A stretch of 64,000 bases of DNA from Dechloromonas denitrificans (GTDB lineage: Bacteria > Pseudomonadota > Gammaproteobacteria > Burkholderiales > Rhodocyclaceae). The translations under genes were made by a program, and so were the position numbers. Shown here piece after piece: positions 52,960 through 60,787 of the stretch; the stretch's first letter is position 1, and every line of letters starts with the position of its first letter. The stretch is taken from contig NZ_CP075185.1 in the NCBI RefSeq assembly GCF_020510685.1, positions 1,674,001 through 1,738,000 of the forward strand, given 5' to 3'. The notes under the pieces were generated by a model. The model was not told where the DNA came from, made no database searches, and saw only the letters and a list, made by a program, of their open reading frames with translations.

Positions 52960-53463
52960 ATGTCCCAATCCGTAACGCTGGGCGGCAATCCGATCGAAGT
53001 GGCCGGAGTCTTGCCGGCGAAGGGCGCCACGGCGCCCGATTTTTCGCTGGTCGGCAAGGATCTGGCCGATGTCACGCTGGCCAGCCTGGCCGGCAAGCGC
53101 AAGGTTCTGAACATTTTTCCGAGCATCGATACGCCGACCTGCGCCACCTCGGTCCGCAAGTTCAACCAGTCGGCCAACGAACTGACCAATACCGTCGTGC
53201 TGTGCATTTCGGCCGACTTGCCGTTCGCCCAGAACCGTTTCTGCGGCGCCGAAGGCCTGGCCAATGTGCAGACGCTATCCACCATGCGCGGCCGTGAATT
53301 CCTCGACGCCTACGGTGTCGCCATCAAGAGCGGGCCGCTGGCCGGTGTTGCGGCGCGTGCCGTGGTGGTGCTCGACGAAAACAACAAGGTGTTGCATAGC
53401 GAGCTGGTGTCCGAGATCAAGAACGAACCGGACTACGCCCCGGCCCTTGCTGCCCTGGCCTGA
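52960..53463 (+). CDS. tpx: Thiol peroxidase Tpx
   Basis: A 167-residue atypical 2-Cys peroxiredoxin. The peroxidatic Cys lies in TPTCATSV near residue 60 and the resolving Cys in NRFCGAEG near 94. The conserved Thr/Ser and Arg around them are present. It reduces lipid and organic hydroperoxides with thioredoxin. AAGGAG precedes the ATG. A strong hairpin follows the stop codon. Confidence 0.96.
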   Translation: MSQSVTLGGNPIEVAGVLPAKGATAPDFSLVGKDLADVTLASLAGKRKVLNIFPSIDTPTCATSVRKFNQSANELTNTVVLCISADLPFAQNRFCGAEGLANVQTLSTMRGREFLDAYGVAIKSGPLAGVAARAVVVLDENNKVLHSELVSEIKNEPDYAPALAALA

Positions 53464-53476
53464 TCGCCTCCGCCCG

Positions 53477-53521
53477 GCGCCAAATCACCTTTGCCGGGCA
53501 ACCGGCCAGGTGATTTGGCGC
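53477..53521. terminator. Hairpin after tpx
   Basis: Perfect 14-base arms (GCGCCAAATCACCT at 53477-53490 and its complement at 53508-53521) separated by 17 bases, 14 bp after the tpx stop and just before the HD-GYP start. There is no clear U-run, so termination may be Rho-assisted or the structure may protect mRNA ends. Confidence 0.55.
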
Positions 53522-53535
53522 TAATCTCTCGCTCA

Positions 53536-54909
53536 ATGAGCAAGCTCTCTTCCCCCGCCGCGCTTTCGCCGGTCATGTCGGGCCTCAAGCTGTCCGAACT
53601 GATTTCGGCTCTCAGTCATGCGCTGGATATCACCGAAGGCCAGCCGGAAGGGCATTGCGTGCGCTGCTGCTGGATCGGCATGCATATCGGCCGGACCATC
53701 GGGCTTGATGAAGATGCCCTGTGGGGTCTCTATTACACGCTGCTGCTCAAGGATCTCGGCTGCAGCAGCAATGCCGCGCGTATCTGCGAGTTGTATCTGA
53801 CCGACGACCTTGCCTTCAAGCGCGATTTCAAGACGGTCGGCGACAGCCTGCCGCAGGTGCTCAATTTCGTGCTCAAGCACACCGGCCTGAAAGCCGGCCT
53901 GGCCGAGCGCTTTCGTAGTGTCATGACGATCATGCGCGACGGCAGCGAGATCGCCCGGGAACTGATCGCCACGCGCTGCCAGCGCGGGGCCGAAATCGCC
54001 CGCCTGCTGCGCTTTCCGGAAACGGTGGCGGCCGGCATCTACAGCCTGGATGAGCATTTCAACGGCCAAGGCAAACCGGCAGGGCTTTCCGGCGAGGCGA
54101 TTCCATTGTTTTCGCGGATCGCGCTGCTCGCTCAGGTCATCGATGTTTTCCACACGGCCGGCGGGCCGCAGGCGGCGCTCGATGAAATCGGCCGGCGTTC
54201 CGGCCGCTGGTTCGATCCCCATCTGGTTGCGGCATTCGGCACGGTTGCGGAAAGCGACGCCTTCTGGGCGACGCTGGCGTCGCCGGAAGTCACCGCCGCC
54301 ATCCTCGAACTGGAGCCGGCTTCCCACGTCGCCGAACTGGACGACGACTATCTCGACGACATCGCCGCTGCCTTCGGCCAGGTGGTCGACTCGAAAAGTC
54401 CCTACACCAGCGGCCACAGTGCGCGCGTCGCCCTCTACGCCGACATGATCGCCGAGACGCTTGGTCTGGCGCCCGAACGCCGGCGCTGGCTGCAACGCGG
54501 CGCCTTGTTGCACGACGTCGGCAAGCTCGGTGTCAGCAACAGCGTGCTCGACAAGCCGGGCAAGCTCGACGCCGACGAGTGGGCGGCGGTGCAGGCGCAC
54601 GCCATGTACACCGAGACCATCCTGGCGCGCATCGAATGTTTCGCCGAGTTGGCCAGGGTCTCGGCGGCGCATCACGAGAGGCTCGACGGCAAGGGCTATC
54701 CGCGCGGTTTGCCGGCCGCCGAGATCTGCCTGGAAACCCGCATCATCACGACCGCCGATATCTTCGACGCGATCACCGCCGAGCGTCCCTATCGCGGAGC
54801 CGTACCGATCCCGAAGACGCTCGAGATGATGGCCGAGAACGTCGGTACGGCTATCGACGAACGTTGTTTCGCAGCTCTCAAGCAGGCGCTCGACCGCCAG
54901 CCGGGCTGA
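53536..54909 (+). CDS. HD-GYP domain c-di-GMP phosphodiesterase with degenerate N-terminal HD repeat
   Basis: A 457-residue cytoplasmic protein. The C-terminal half (from about residue 290) is an HD-GYP domain with HDVGKLGV, HHERLDGKGYPRGL and ITTADIFDAITAERPYR, all catalytic elements present, so it should hydrolyse c-di-GMP. The N-terminal half (residues 15-230) looks like a second HD-type repeat with GHCVRCCWIGMHIG, LLKDLGCSS and DEHFNGQGKPAGL, where the key residues are altered. Such tandem layouts act as sensor plus catalytic units. The ATG at 53536 lies 14 bp past the hairpin. Confidence 0.88.
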   Translation: MSKLSSPAALSPVMSGLKLSELISALSHALDITEGQPEGHCVRCCWIGMHIGRTIGLDEDALWGLYYTLLLKDLGCSSNAARICELYLTDDLAFKRDFKTVGDSLPQVLNFVLKHTGLKAGLAERFRSVMTIMRDGSEIARELIATRCQRGAEIARLLRFPETVAAGIYSLDEHFNGQGKPAGLSGEAIPLFSRIALLAQVIDVFHTAGGPQAALDEIGRRSGRWFDPHLVAAFGTVAESDAFWATLASPEVTAAILELEPASHVAELDDDYLDDIAAAFGQVVDSKSPYTSGHSARVALYADMIAETLGLAPERRRWLQRGALLHDVGKLGVSNSVLDKPGKLDADEWAAVQAHAMYTETILARIECFAELARVSAAHHERLDGKGYPRGLPAAEICLETRIITTADIFDAITAERPYRGAVPIPKTLEMMAENVGTAIDERCFAALKQALDRQPG

Positions 54910-54968
54910 TTCCCCCGTAAAATACGGTTTTTCTGAATTCCGGCCCGTCCGGACAAGGTCTCTACTGC

Positions 54969-56291
54969 ATGAATACCATTGAAAAAGTGCCGACTGTCGG
55001 CTTCGTCAGCCTGGGTTGCCCGAAAGCCGGCAGCGACGCCGAGCGTATCCTGACCAAGCTGCGCGCCGAAGGCTACGAAATCTCCCCGAGCTACGAGAAT
55101 TCCGACCTCGTCATCGTCAATACCTGCGGCTTCATCGATGCCGCCGTCGAGGAATCGCTCGACGCCATCGGCGAGGCGCTCAACGAAAACGGCAAGGTCA
55201 TCGTCACCGGCTGCCTGGGCGCCAAGGGCGATATCGTCAAGACGACGCACCCGTCGGTGCTCGCCGTCACCGGCCCGCATGCCGCCGACGAGGTGATGGG
55301 CTATGTCCATCAGCACCTGCCCAAGCTGCACGATCCGTACAGCGATCTGGTGCCGCCGCAGGGCGTCCGCCTGACGCCGGACCACTTTGCCTACCTGAAG
55401 ATTTCCGAAGGCTGCAACCACAGCTGCACCTTCTGCATCATCCCGTCGCTGCGCGGCCCGCTGGTCTCGCGGCCGGTCGGCGACGTGCTGGCCGAAGCGG
55501 AAAACCTGGCGCGCGCCGGGGTCAAGGAAATCCTGGTCATTTCGCAGGACACCTCGGCCTACGGCGTCGATCTGAAATACCGCACCGCCTTCTGGGGCGG
55601 CAAGCCGGTCAAATCGCGCCTGAAGGAACTGTGCGAGGCGCTGGCCAGCTTCGGCATCTGGGTCCGTTTGCACTACGTCTATCCGTATCCGTCGGTCGAC
55701 GACGTGATTCCGCTGATGGCCGAAGGCAAGATCCTGCCTTACCTCGACGTGCCGTTCCAGCACGCCAGCCCGAAGATTCTCAAGGCGATGAAGCGTCCGG
55801 CCTCGGCCGAGAACACGCTGGAACGCATCGCCAAGTGGCGCTCGATCTGCCCGGAAATCGTCATCCGTTCGACCTTCATTACCGGCTTCCCCGGCGAAAC
55901 CGAAGAGGATTTCGACCAATTGATCCAGTTCCTCGAAGACGCCAAGCTCGATCGCGTCGGCGCCTTCGCCTACTCGCCGGTCGACGGTGCCAAGGCCAAT
56001 GAGCTCGAAGGCCTGCCGCCGGAAGAGGTGCGCGAAGACCGCCGGCGCTGGCTGATGCAGGTCCAGGAAGATATCAGCGCGGCCAAGCTGGAAGCCAAGA
56101 TCGATACGGTCATCGAAGTGCTGGTCGATGCGGTCGATGAAGAAGGCGTCGTCGCCCGTTCCAAGGCCGATGCCCCGGAAATCGACGGTCTGGTCTATAT
56201 CGACGGCTTCTTCGACGCCGAACCGGGCGACTTCCTGCAGGTGCGCGTCACCGATGCCGATCACCATGACCTCTACGCCGAGCCTGTCTGA
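54969..56291 (+). CDS. rimO: Ribosomal protein S12 methylthiotransferase RimO
   Basis: A 440-residue radical SAM enzyme that adds a methylthio group to Asp89 of ribosomal protein S12. The N-terminal UPF0004 domain supplies three cluster Cys ([26 protein letters not shown]), the SAM cluster motif is [10 protein letters not shown], and the C-terminal TRAM domain ends [12 protein letters not shown]. The [17 protein letters not shown] segment separates RimO from MiaB. All ligands are intact. The next gene overlaps its 3' end by 26 bp. Confidence 0.95.
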   Translation: MNTIEKVPTVGFVSLGCPKAGSDAERILTKLRAEGYEISPSYENSDLVIVNTCGFIDAAVEESLDAIGEALNENGKVIVTGCLGAKGDIVKTTHPSVLAVTGPHAADEVMGYVHQHLPKLHDPYSDLVPPQGVRLTPDHFAYLKISEGCNHSCTFCIIPSLRGPLVSRPVGDVLAEAENLARAGVKEILVISQDTSAYGVDLKYRTAFWGGKPVKSRLKELCEALASFGIWVRLHYVYPYPSVDDVIPLMAEGKILPYLDVPFQHASPKILKAMKRPASAENTLERIAKWRSICPEIVIRSTFITGFPGETEEDFDQLIQFLEDAKLDRVGAFAYSPVDGAKANELEGLPPEEVREDRRRWLMQVQEDISAAKLEAKIDTVIEVLVDAVDEEGVVARSKADAPEIDGLVYIDGFFDAEPGDFLQVRVTDADHHDLYAEPV

Positions 56292-57663
56292 ACAATTGGT
56301 TGGGATCGTCGGGGCGGCTTACGTCCTGACCGATCCGGCCGAGCTCGCGCCTTTCCTGACCGACTGGCGCGGCCGCTATCACGGTCGCGCCCAATGCGTG
56401 GTCCGCCCGGCCGATGCCGGCGAAGTCGCCGCCGTGGTCAAGGCCTGTGCCGCGGCCGGCGCGCCGATCGTCGCGCAGGGCGGCAATACCAGCCATTGCG
56501 GCGCGGCAACGCCGGACGAGGCGGGGCAGGCGGTGCTGCTCAGTCTGTCCCGGCTGAACCGCATTACCGCGGTCGACCCGCAAAACAACACGATTTCGGT
56601 CGAAGCCGGCTGCACGCTGGCCGCCGTGCACGAGGCGGCGCGCGCCGTCGACCGGCTGTTTCCGCTGGCTCTGGCTTCCGAAGGCAGTTGCCAGATCGGC
56701 GGCAACCTGTCGACCAATGCCGGCGGCGTTCAGGTGCTGCGCTACGGCAACACCCGCGAACTGACGCTCGGCATCGAAGTGGTGTTGGCCAGCGGTGAAC
56801 TCTGGAACGGCCTACGCGGCCTGCGCAAGGACAACACCGGCTACGACCTGAAGCAGCTGTTCATCGGCGCCGAAGGCACGCTCGGCATCATCACCGCCGC
56901 GGTCCTGAAGTTGTTTCCGCTGCCCAAGCGGCAGACGACTTGCTGGCTTAACGTGCCGTCGCCCAGCGCGGCGGTCGATCTGCTCAATTCGGCGAAGGCG
57001 GTTTTCGATGCCCAGCTGACCGCTTTCGAGCTGATTTCCGACGTCTCGCTCGGGCTGGTGTTGAAGAACATTCCCGAATCCACCCGGCCGACGGAAAAAA
57101 GCCCGTGGTACATCCTGGCCGAGTTTTCCGAGGCCGATCCGGCCGCCGTCGAAAACTGGCTGGCGGCGCGACTGGAGCGGAATGAGGTCGGCGACGCCGT
57201 GCTCGCCCAGTCCGACAGCCAGGCGAAAAAGCTGTGGGCCCTGCGCGAGAACATTTCGGAAGCGCAGAAGATCGAGGGCATCAGCATCAAGCACGACGTT
57301 GCGGTGCCGGTATCGCGCATTCCCGAGTTCCTGGCCTGGGCTGATGCGGCGCTCAACGCGGCCTTCCCGGGCATCCGCGTCGTTGCCTTCGGGCACGTCG
57401 GCGACGGCAACCTGCACTACAACCTGTCGAAGCCAGATGCGCTCGACAACACCGCCTTCATCGCCTGCCAGCCCGCCGTCAATCGCCTGGTGCATGACAC
57501 CGTGCATGCGCTGAACGGCTCGATTTCGGCCGAACACGGCATCGGCCAACTGAAGCGCGAGGAACTGCTGCGTTACAAAAGCCCGGTCGAAATGGCCATG
57601 ATGCGTACCGTCAAGCAGGCGCTCGATCCGCAGGGCCTGATGAATCCCGGCAAGATTCTCTGA
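56266..57663 (+). CDS. FAD-linked oxidase (D-2-hydroxyacid dehydrogenase/GlcD type)
   Basis: A 465-residue flavoprotein of the VAO family. The FAD-binding part contains [32 protein letters not shown] and [10 protein letters not shown]; the cap domain has [11 protein letters not shown] and the C-terminal [12 protein letters not shown]. This matches D-2-hydroxyglutarate, D-lactate and glycolate dehydrogenases. The substrate is not resolved. The start at ATG 56266 overlaps rimO; upstream frame in rimO is not real. It is the last ordinary gene before the integron cassette array. Confidence 0.9.
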   Translation: MTSTPSLSEQLVGIVGAAYVLTDPAELAPFLTDWRGRYHGRAQCVVRPADAGEVAAVVKACAAAGAPIVAQGGNTSHCGAATPDEAGQAVLLSLSRLNRITAVDPQNNTISVEAGCTLAAVHEAARAVDRLFPLALASEGSCQIGGNLSTNAGGVQVLRYGNTRELTLGIEVVLASGELWNGLRGLRKDNTGYDLKQLFIGAEGTLGIITAAVLKLFPLPKRQTTCWLNVPSPSAAVDLLNSAKAVFDAQLTAFELISDVSLGLVLKNIPESTRPTEKSPWYILAEFSEADPAAVENWLAARLERNEVGDAVLAQSDSQAKKLWALRENISEAQKIEGISIKHDVAVPVSRIPEFLAWADAALNAAFPGIRVVAFGHVGDGNLHYNLSKPDALDNTAFIACQPAVNRLVHDTVHALNGSISAEHGIGQLKREELLRYKSPVEMAMMRTVKQALDPQGLMNPGKIL

Positions 57664-57869
57664 ATATCGGGCAATTCAAGGAAAACGGAGTCCGGAGGGC
57701 AACTGGCTGAGTTCGTCGCGACACCATGAAACCATGGCGAAGTTATCCCCAAGGCGGTGTTTCGTATTGACACGCAGAATTGACCGCAGGTTGGGCGTCA
57801 ACTTCTATGGCGGGTTGGTGCCCTTTGCGGACGTAGCTAAATTTGAAAAGCAGTCATTCAGGAACGTAG

Positions 57870-57946
57870 AGCTAACCGGCGCTGCGCGGCTTTATCGCGC
57901 AGCGTCCAGCAACCGAAGGGGAGCACGGTTGAGCGCCATGTTATGG
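57870..57946 (-). other. attC site 1 (end of cassette A)
   Basis: On the minus strand the site opens with CCATAAC and closes with GTTAGCT (plus-strand AGCTAAC at 57870). It contains a strong inner hairpin (GCTGCGCGG against CGCGCAGC). Its first box is complementary to the beginning of cassette A. Confidence 0.72.
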
Positions 57947-57947
57947 C

Positions 57948-58439
57948 TCATTTTGGTTTCGTACTGCTTTCTTCTTGAGCGGTGATTAGCCCATCCTGAA
58001 CAGTAAAGACCAAGTATTGCTCAAACTCCGACTCATAGCCCATGTGCACATATCGCAGACGCTTGCCACGAGGAACAACAAGTTTTCCCGTGTACCACTC
58101 CGCGTGGACAGGCCCGGTGGCACCGGGAAAGAAGATAGAGAGTGGAATCTGCTCCGGCGATTCTCTGCATGGGTTCGCTGCGAGAGACCTTAGATAGAGT
58201 TTCTTATCTAGAATAAACCATCGACCTTGATACCTTCGCCATGACCCAGTACATACGTCTTGTGCAAATTTCTCCAGTTTGGAAATTTCACTCTGGTTGT
58301 TAACCAAATAAATTGTGAACGGCTCGGAAAAGAGACTTTGCTCCACGCCATCCAATTCGATCAATTCCGGTATTTGGGCTGTGGCATAGGAGCAGCGGGT
58401 TACAAGTAGCAAGAGAGCGAAGAGAAAGGCGCGTGTCAT
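57948..58439 (-). CDS. Cassette A: exported protein of unknown function
   Basis: A 163-residue protein with a clear signal peptide (MTRAFLFALLLLVTRCSYATA). The mature part is about 140 residues with two further Cys and aromatic-rich segments (YLVNNQSEISKLEKF, RYQGRWFILDKKLYL, GYESEFEQYLVF). No family recognised. The start codon lies one turn after the attC joint (GTTATGGCTCAGGAATG) and the TGA abuts the next attC, so the gene exactly fills its cassette. Base composition is clearly lower in GC than the flanking chromosome. Confidence 0.8.
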   Translation of the reverse strand: MTRAFLFALLLLVTRCSYATAQIPELIELDGVEQSLFSEPFTIYLVNNQSEISKLEKFAQDVCTGSWRRYQGRWFILDKKLYLRSLAANPCRESPEQIPLSIFFPGATGPVHAEWYTGKLVVPRGKRLRYVHMGYESEFEQYLVFTVQDGLITAQEESSTKPK

Positions 58440-58446
58440 TCCTGAG

Positions 58447-58518
58447 CCATAACGTTGAAAATCACCGGACGGCAAAAAGCGCAGGTTTTTGACGAACAGG
58501 TGGATTGTGGTGTTGGGC
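58447..58518 (-). other. attC site between cassettes A and B
   Basis: Plus-strand CCATAAC at 58447-58453 and GTTGGGC at 58512-58518 bound a 72-bp site with complementary inner arms (ATCACCGGACGG... facing ...CAGGTGGATTG). Confidence 0.85.
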
Positions 58519-58525
58519 GTAGATG

Positions 58526-58867
58526 TCATGGAGATAGCCAATGGGCAGTATGAATGACTTGGTTTTTGTCGTTGAACTCAACCGACCATGCCTGAATGCC
58601 CTTGAGCACAGGATGCTCCCACCACGCTCTGAATACACATGGTGTATTACAGGCTTGGGATGGCATGGCATAGCGTAGAAATGGTTGAGTAGGACGCTCA
58701 ATGACACTTGGCTTGCCGAAGCGCTCGACTACAAGAGAGTACGGGTCTCCATTGGCGGTAGCCTCGAAGGCTTGCTCGTACCGAGACACGATGTATGAGC
58801 AAGCCGCCACTCCCGCAATAGATATTGCCAATAGCGATAACGCAATAAGTTTCGCGGGGGTTTTCAT
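58526..58867 (-). CDS. Cassette B: putative lipoprotein
   Basis: A 113-residue protein starting MKTPAKLIALSLLAISIAG with a lipobox VAAC, so a predicted lipoprotein. The mature part begins SYIVSRYEQAFE and contains GDPYSLVVERFGKPSVIERP, a pattern similar to the SmpA/BamE-like fold, and a Cys pair (QACNTPC). The function is unknown. The ATG is 3 bases past the GTTGGGC box and the stop lies 7 bases before the next site. Confidence 0.78.
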   Translation of the reverse strand: MKTPAKLIALSLLAISIAGVAACSYIVSRYEQAFEATANGDPYSLVVERFGKPSVIERPTQPFLRYAMPSQACNTPCVFRAWWEHPVLKGIQAWSVEFNDKNQVIHTAHWLSP

Positions 58868-58870
58868 GAT

Positions 58871-58937
58871 GCCCAACGTTGTAAATCACCGGCCTGCGCA
58901 GCTTTTTGCGCAGGTCGCCTCGAACGCAGGGTTAGAC
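58871..58937 (-). other. attC site between cassettes B and C
   Basis: GCCCAAC at 58871-58877 and GTTAGAC at 58931-58937 with an inner hairpin CCTGCGCAGCTTTTTGCGCAGG. Length 67 bp. Confidence 0.87.
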
Positions 58938-58966
58938 CTATTGTGCATAAGCGGAAGCCCTCAATT

Positions 58967-59269
58967 CTAGAGGTTGGCGATGATCTTTTTCACTGTTGGC
59001 TCCCCCCATTGTTTTGGGTGCTTGATTTGTACCCGACCACCATTGCCAATTTTTTCTGCCAACTCGGCAAGGCTCTTTGCGTGACGTTCTGACCAAGAGT
59101 TGGCAATTGCCAAGGAATAGACATCTTCGTAGGACAATGGCACGCTATGACCATGCAATGCCTTGAATAGCTCTTTCGCACGCGACTCGTCTAATGGGTG
59201 AGCGAGCCCGGTTGATGTATTTACTACCACCGAGAGAGTTTCAACTGCTTTCGTGAGGATTGGATTCAT
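58967..59269 (-). CDS. Cassette C: hypothetical cytosolic protein
   Basis: A 100-residue soluble protein (MNPILTKAVETLSVVVN at the start), largely helical, ending VKKIIANL. The middle (SYEDVYSLAIANSWSERHAKSLAELAEKIGNG) resembles a DNA-binding helix-turn-helix region only loosely. No family assigned. It occupies most of its cassette. Confidence 0.72.
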   Translation of the reverse strand: MNPILTKAVETLSVVVNTSTGLAHPLDESRAKELFKALHGHSVPLSYEDVYSLAIANSWSERHAKSLAELAEKIGNGGRVQIKHPKQWGEPTVKKIIANL

Positions 59270-59291
59270 GGCTGGGCGAGAGGATGAATAG

Positions 59292-59364
59292 GGTTAACCG
59301 TTGAAGCTCACCGGACGGCGGACAGCGAAGCTGGCCGACGGTCCGGTGGAGCGGATTGTTGGGC
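59292..59364 (-). other. attC site between cassettes C and D
   Basis: GGTTAAC at 59292-59298 and GTTGGGC at 59358-59364. The inner arms CTCACCGGACGG and CGGTCCGGTGGAG pair almost perfectly. Length 73 bp; the clearest site of the set. Confidence 0.9.
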
Positions 59365-59377
59365 GTAAAAGCTGGTG

Positions 59378-59722
59378 CTATTGGCACAAATGGCCTCTTT
59401 TTCGCGAGTGAAATGGGGGCTGGACATGAAGCCAGCGGTTTACCTCGGGCGACGAAAGAGCAAAAGGGCTGCGCTTTATTGGGCGCTGGGTCAGCAACTG
59501 TGGAACCGGCCCAAAAGTGCGCTCGCAAAAGGCTGCTGCGCGCAATGACACCTGGCTCCAAAAGAAGTAGCTGCCGCTACCAGATAACTTTGCGGCTTTG
59601 GCTTTGTGAGCCGCCTTGCTGACAGCGAATTTCGCCCAGTACTCGTGCTGTGACCAAAAATAGCGATGCCACCAGTTTTTCTGGCTTCCTCGCCGATTGT
59701 GTTTAATGACCTCGAATCTCAT
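59378..59722 (-). CDS. Cassette D: hypothetical protein, odd composition
   Basis: The 114-codon frame starts at an ATG three bases after the GTTGGGC box and stops 13 bases before the next site, so placement supports a real cassette gene. The product is basic and aromatic (GSQKNWWHRYFWSQHEYW) and the second half looks less protein-like (RPIKRSPFALSSPEVN), so a frameshift in the 3' half is possible. Function unknown. Confidence 0.5.
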   Translation of the reverse strand: MRFEVIKHNRRGSQKNWWHRYFWSQHEYWAKFAVSKAAHKAKAAKLSGSGSYFFWSQVSLRAAAFCERTFGPVPQLLTQRPIKRSPFALSSPEVNRWLHVQPPFHSRKRGHLCQ

Positions 59723-59725
59723 GAC

Positions 59726-59791
59726 GCCCAACGTAGAAGTGAGCGGCCTGCGCGCCTTTTAGCGCAGGTCCGCTCGACTGCCGGGTTGGGC
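59726..59791 (-). other. attC site between cassettes D and E
   Basis: GCCCAAC at 59726-59732 and GTTGGGC at 59785-59791 with inner hairpin GCCTGCGCGCC-TTTTA-GCGCAGGTC. Length 66 bp. Confidence 0.88.
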
Positions 59792-59806
59792 GTAACCACG
59801 GTTGTG

Positions 59807-60286
59807 TTACGCAAAGTACTTCTTGATGCACTCATACTCTGCGTTGCCTGAAACGATTAGGGATTCCTCGAATGATTCTGCGAGTATCTCGTGGAAGACA
59901 TCATGGTTGGAAACAACAAAATGCCGACCTCTAGGCTTAAGCGGTGAGTTGGCATATGTGTAGGCGTTGTGAGCTTCAATGGGCCATTTTGAATCGGTCA
60001 GTTCGACGAGAAAGCTATCTCCCGGGTTGCTTGGGTATATCCCTATCGCAGGACTGCAATCAGTACTGGCGCTGCGAACACTTCTTGCGCCTTCAAACTT
60101 TAGCTTGACGAATGAAGGCGTCGTTTGCTCACCTTCGGCAAGCAGAAAAACTGAACATTCCTGGCTTGAGTAGATAAGAACAGCGTCTTCGATATGGTCA
60201 TGCTGATATTGCAGAGCAATTGCGATTCCAGATTTCATCTGTCGTTCCGCCCCGTTGTAAAGATGAATCTGCTCAACCAGCGGCAC
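59807..60286 (-). CDS. Cassette E: hypothetical protein
   Basis: A 159-residue protein from GTG 60286, about 15 bases after the GTTGGGC box; an ATG at 60238 (MKSGIAIALQYQ) is an alternative start that gives 143 residues. No signal peptide. Segments such as AVLIYSSQECSVFLLAEGE and DSFLVELTDSKWPIEAHNAY suggest a beta-rich fold. No family recognised. The stop lies 15 bases before the next attC. Confidence 0.7.
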   Translation of the reverse strand: MPLVEQIHLYNGAERQMKSGIAIALQYQHDHIEDAVLIYSSQECSVFLLAEGEQTTPSFVKLKFEGARSVRSASTDCSPAIGIYPSNPGDSFLVELTDSKWPIEAHNAYTYANSPLKPRGRHFVVSNHDVFHEILAESFEESLIVSGNAEYECIKKYFA

Positions 60287-60300
60287 GTTCCACGATTGAC

Positions 60301-60348
60301 GCCCAACAGTTATTCAACGGACCCACCGGTCCGCATATTGATAATCAC
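60301..60348 (-). other. Degenerate attC- or attI-like site at array head
   Basis: GCCCAAC at 60301-60307 is followed by an inner palindrome CGGACC-CACC-GGTCCG and partly matching outer arms (GTTATTCAA facing TTGATAAT). The far box is decayed (no GTTRRRY). It could be the truncated attC of a lost cassette or a remnant of the array's attI. Confidence 0.5.
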
Positions 60349-60787
60349 AAAACATCGAAATTCCAAGTAACTGATTGATTCATTTTGGGGCGACTCCGGC
60401 AAACTGTCCGCATATGCAATGATAGTACGGAGCGGCGAAAAGTCGGTATGCCGACGACAAGAAGGTTCTGGCGAATGGCAGCTATTGACCAGTTTCTTGA
60501 AGGACAGCTCCTGGCCGGGAGCACCGGTTCGCGCAAGCGATCAATAAATGCATAAATACGACCGCGATCATGAACGACGTTGACCGACATCAAGCCTGCG
60601 ATTTGACATTCCAGTAGTGTTCCCACTGGCAAACTCGACTGAAAAGCGGGGACGCAAAGCTACCGGTCCTCTGACGGCATCAGGTCAAAGACAGCGGGGC
60701 TGCCAAGTACCTCTTGTGCTTGAACGTTCTCCATCCGTCAGTTGCGAACCTGCCTCTTACGAGCAACACCAACTGAGCAGATGTCCC
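60349..60787. other. Non-coding stretch upstream of cassette array
   Basis: About 440 bp of lower-GC DNA with no convincing gene, no integrase fragment and no tRNA. A 95-codon minus frame crosses it but lacks a ribosome site and coding bias. It separates the array from the HD-GYP-like gene on the plus strand. Confidence 0.5.

Larger units (their letters stand above)
57870..60348 (-). mobile_element. Integron gene-cassette array without integrase (CALIN)
   Basis: Six attC-like sites bracket five small minus-strand genes. Each site runs from a (G)YYYAAC-type box to a GTTRGGC-type box over 45-77 bases and contains an inner palindrome, often with shared text such as AAATCACCGG. Cassette joints behave as theory predicts: the start of a cassette is complementary to the R'' box of its own attC (for example GTTATGGCTC at 57940-57949 and GAGCCATAAC at 58444-58453). 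Genes start 3-30 bp after a site and stop 5-35 bp before the next, all facing left, so any integrase would lie at higher coordinates. None is present in the window, although the degenerate site at 60301 may mark the array's beginning. Confidence 0.88.

Noticed and set aside
57791-57800. GTTGGGCGTC as a further attC box
   Set aside because: A single box with no convincing partner or inner palindrome upstream; left as a possible scar only.
57734-57985. 83-codon plus-strand frame across attC site 1
   Set aside because: It runs through an attC hairpin and into cassette A on the wrong strand; no coding bias.
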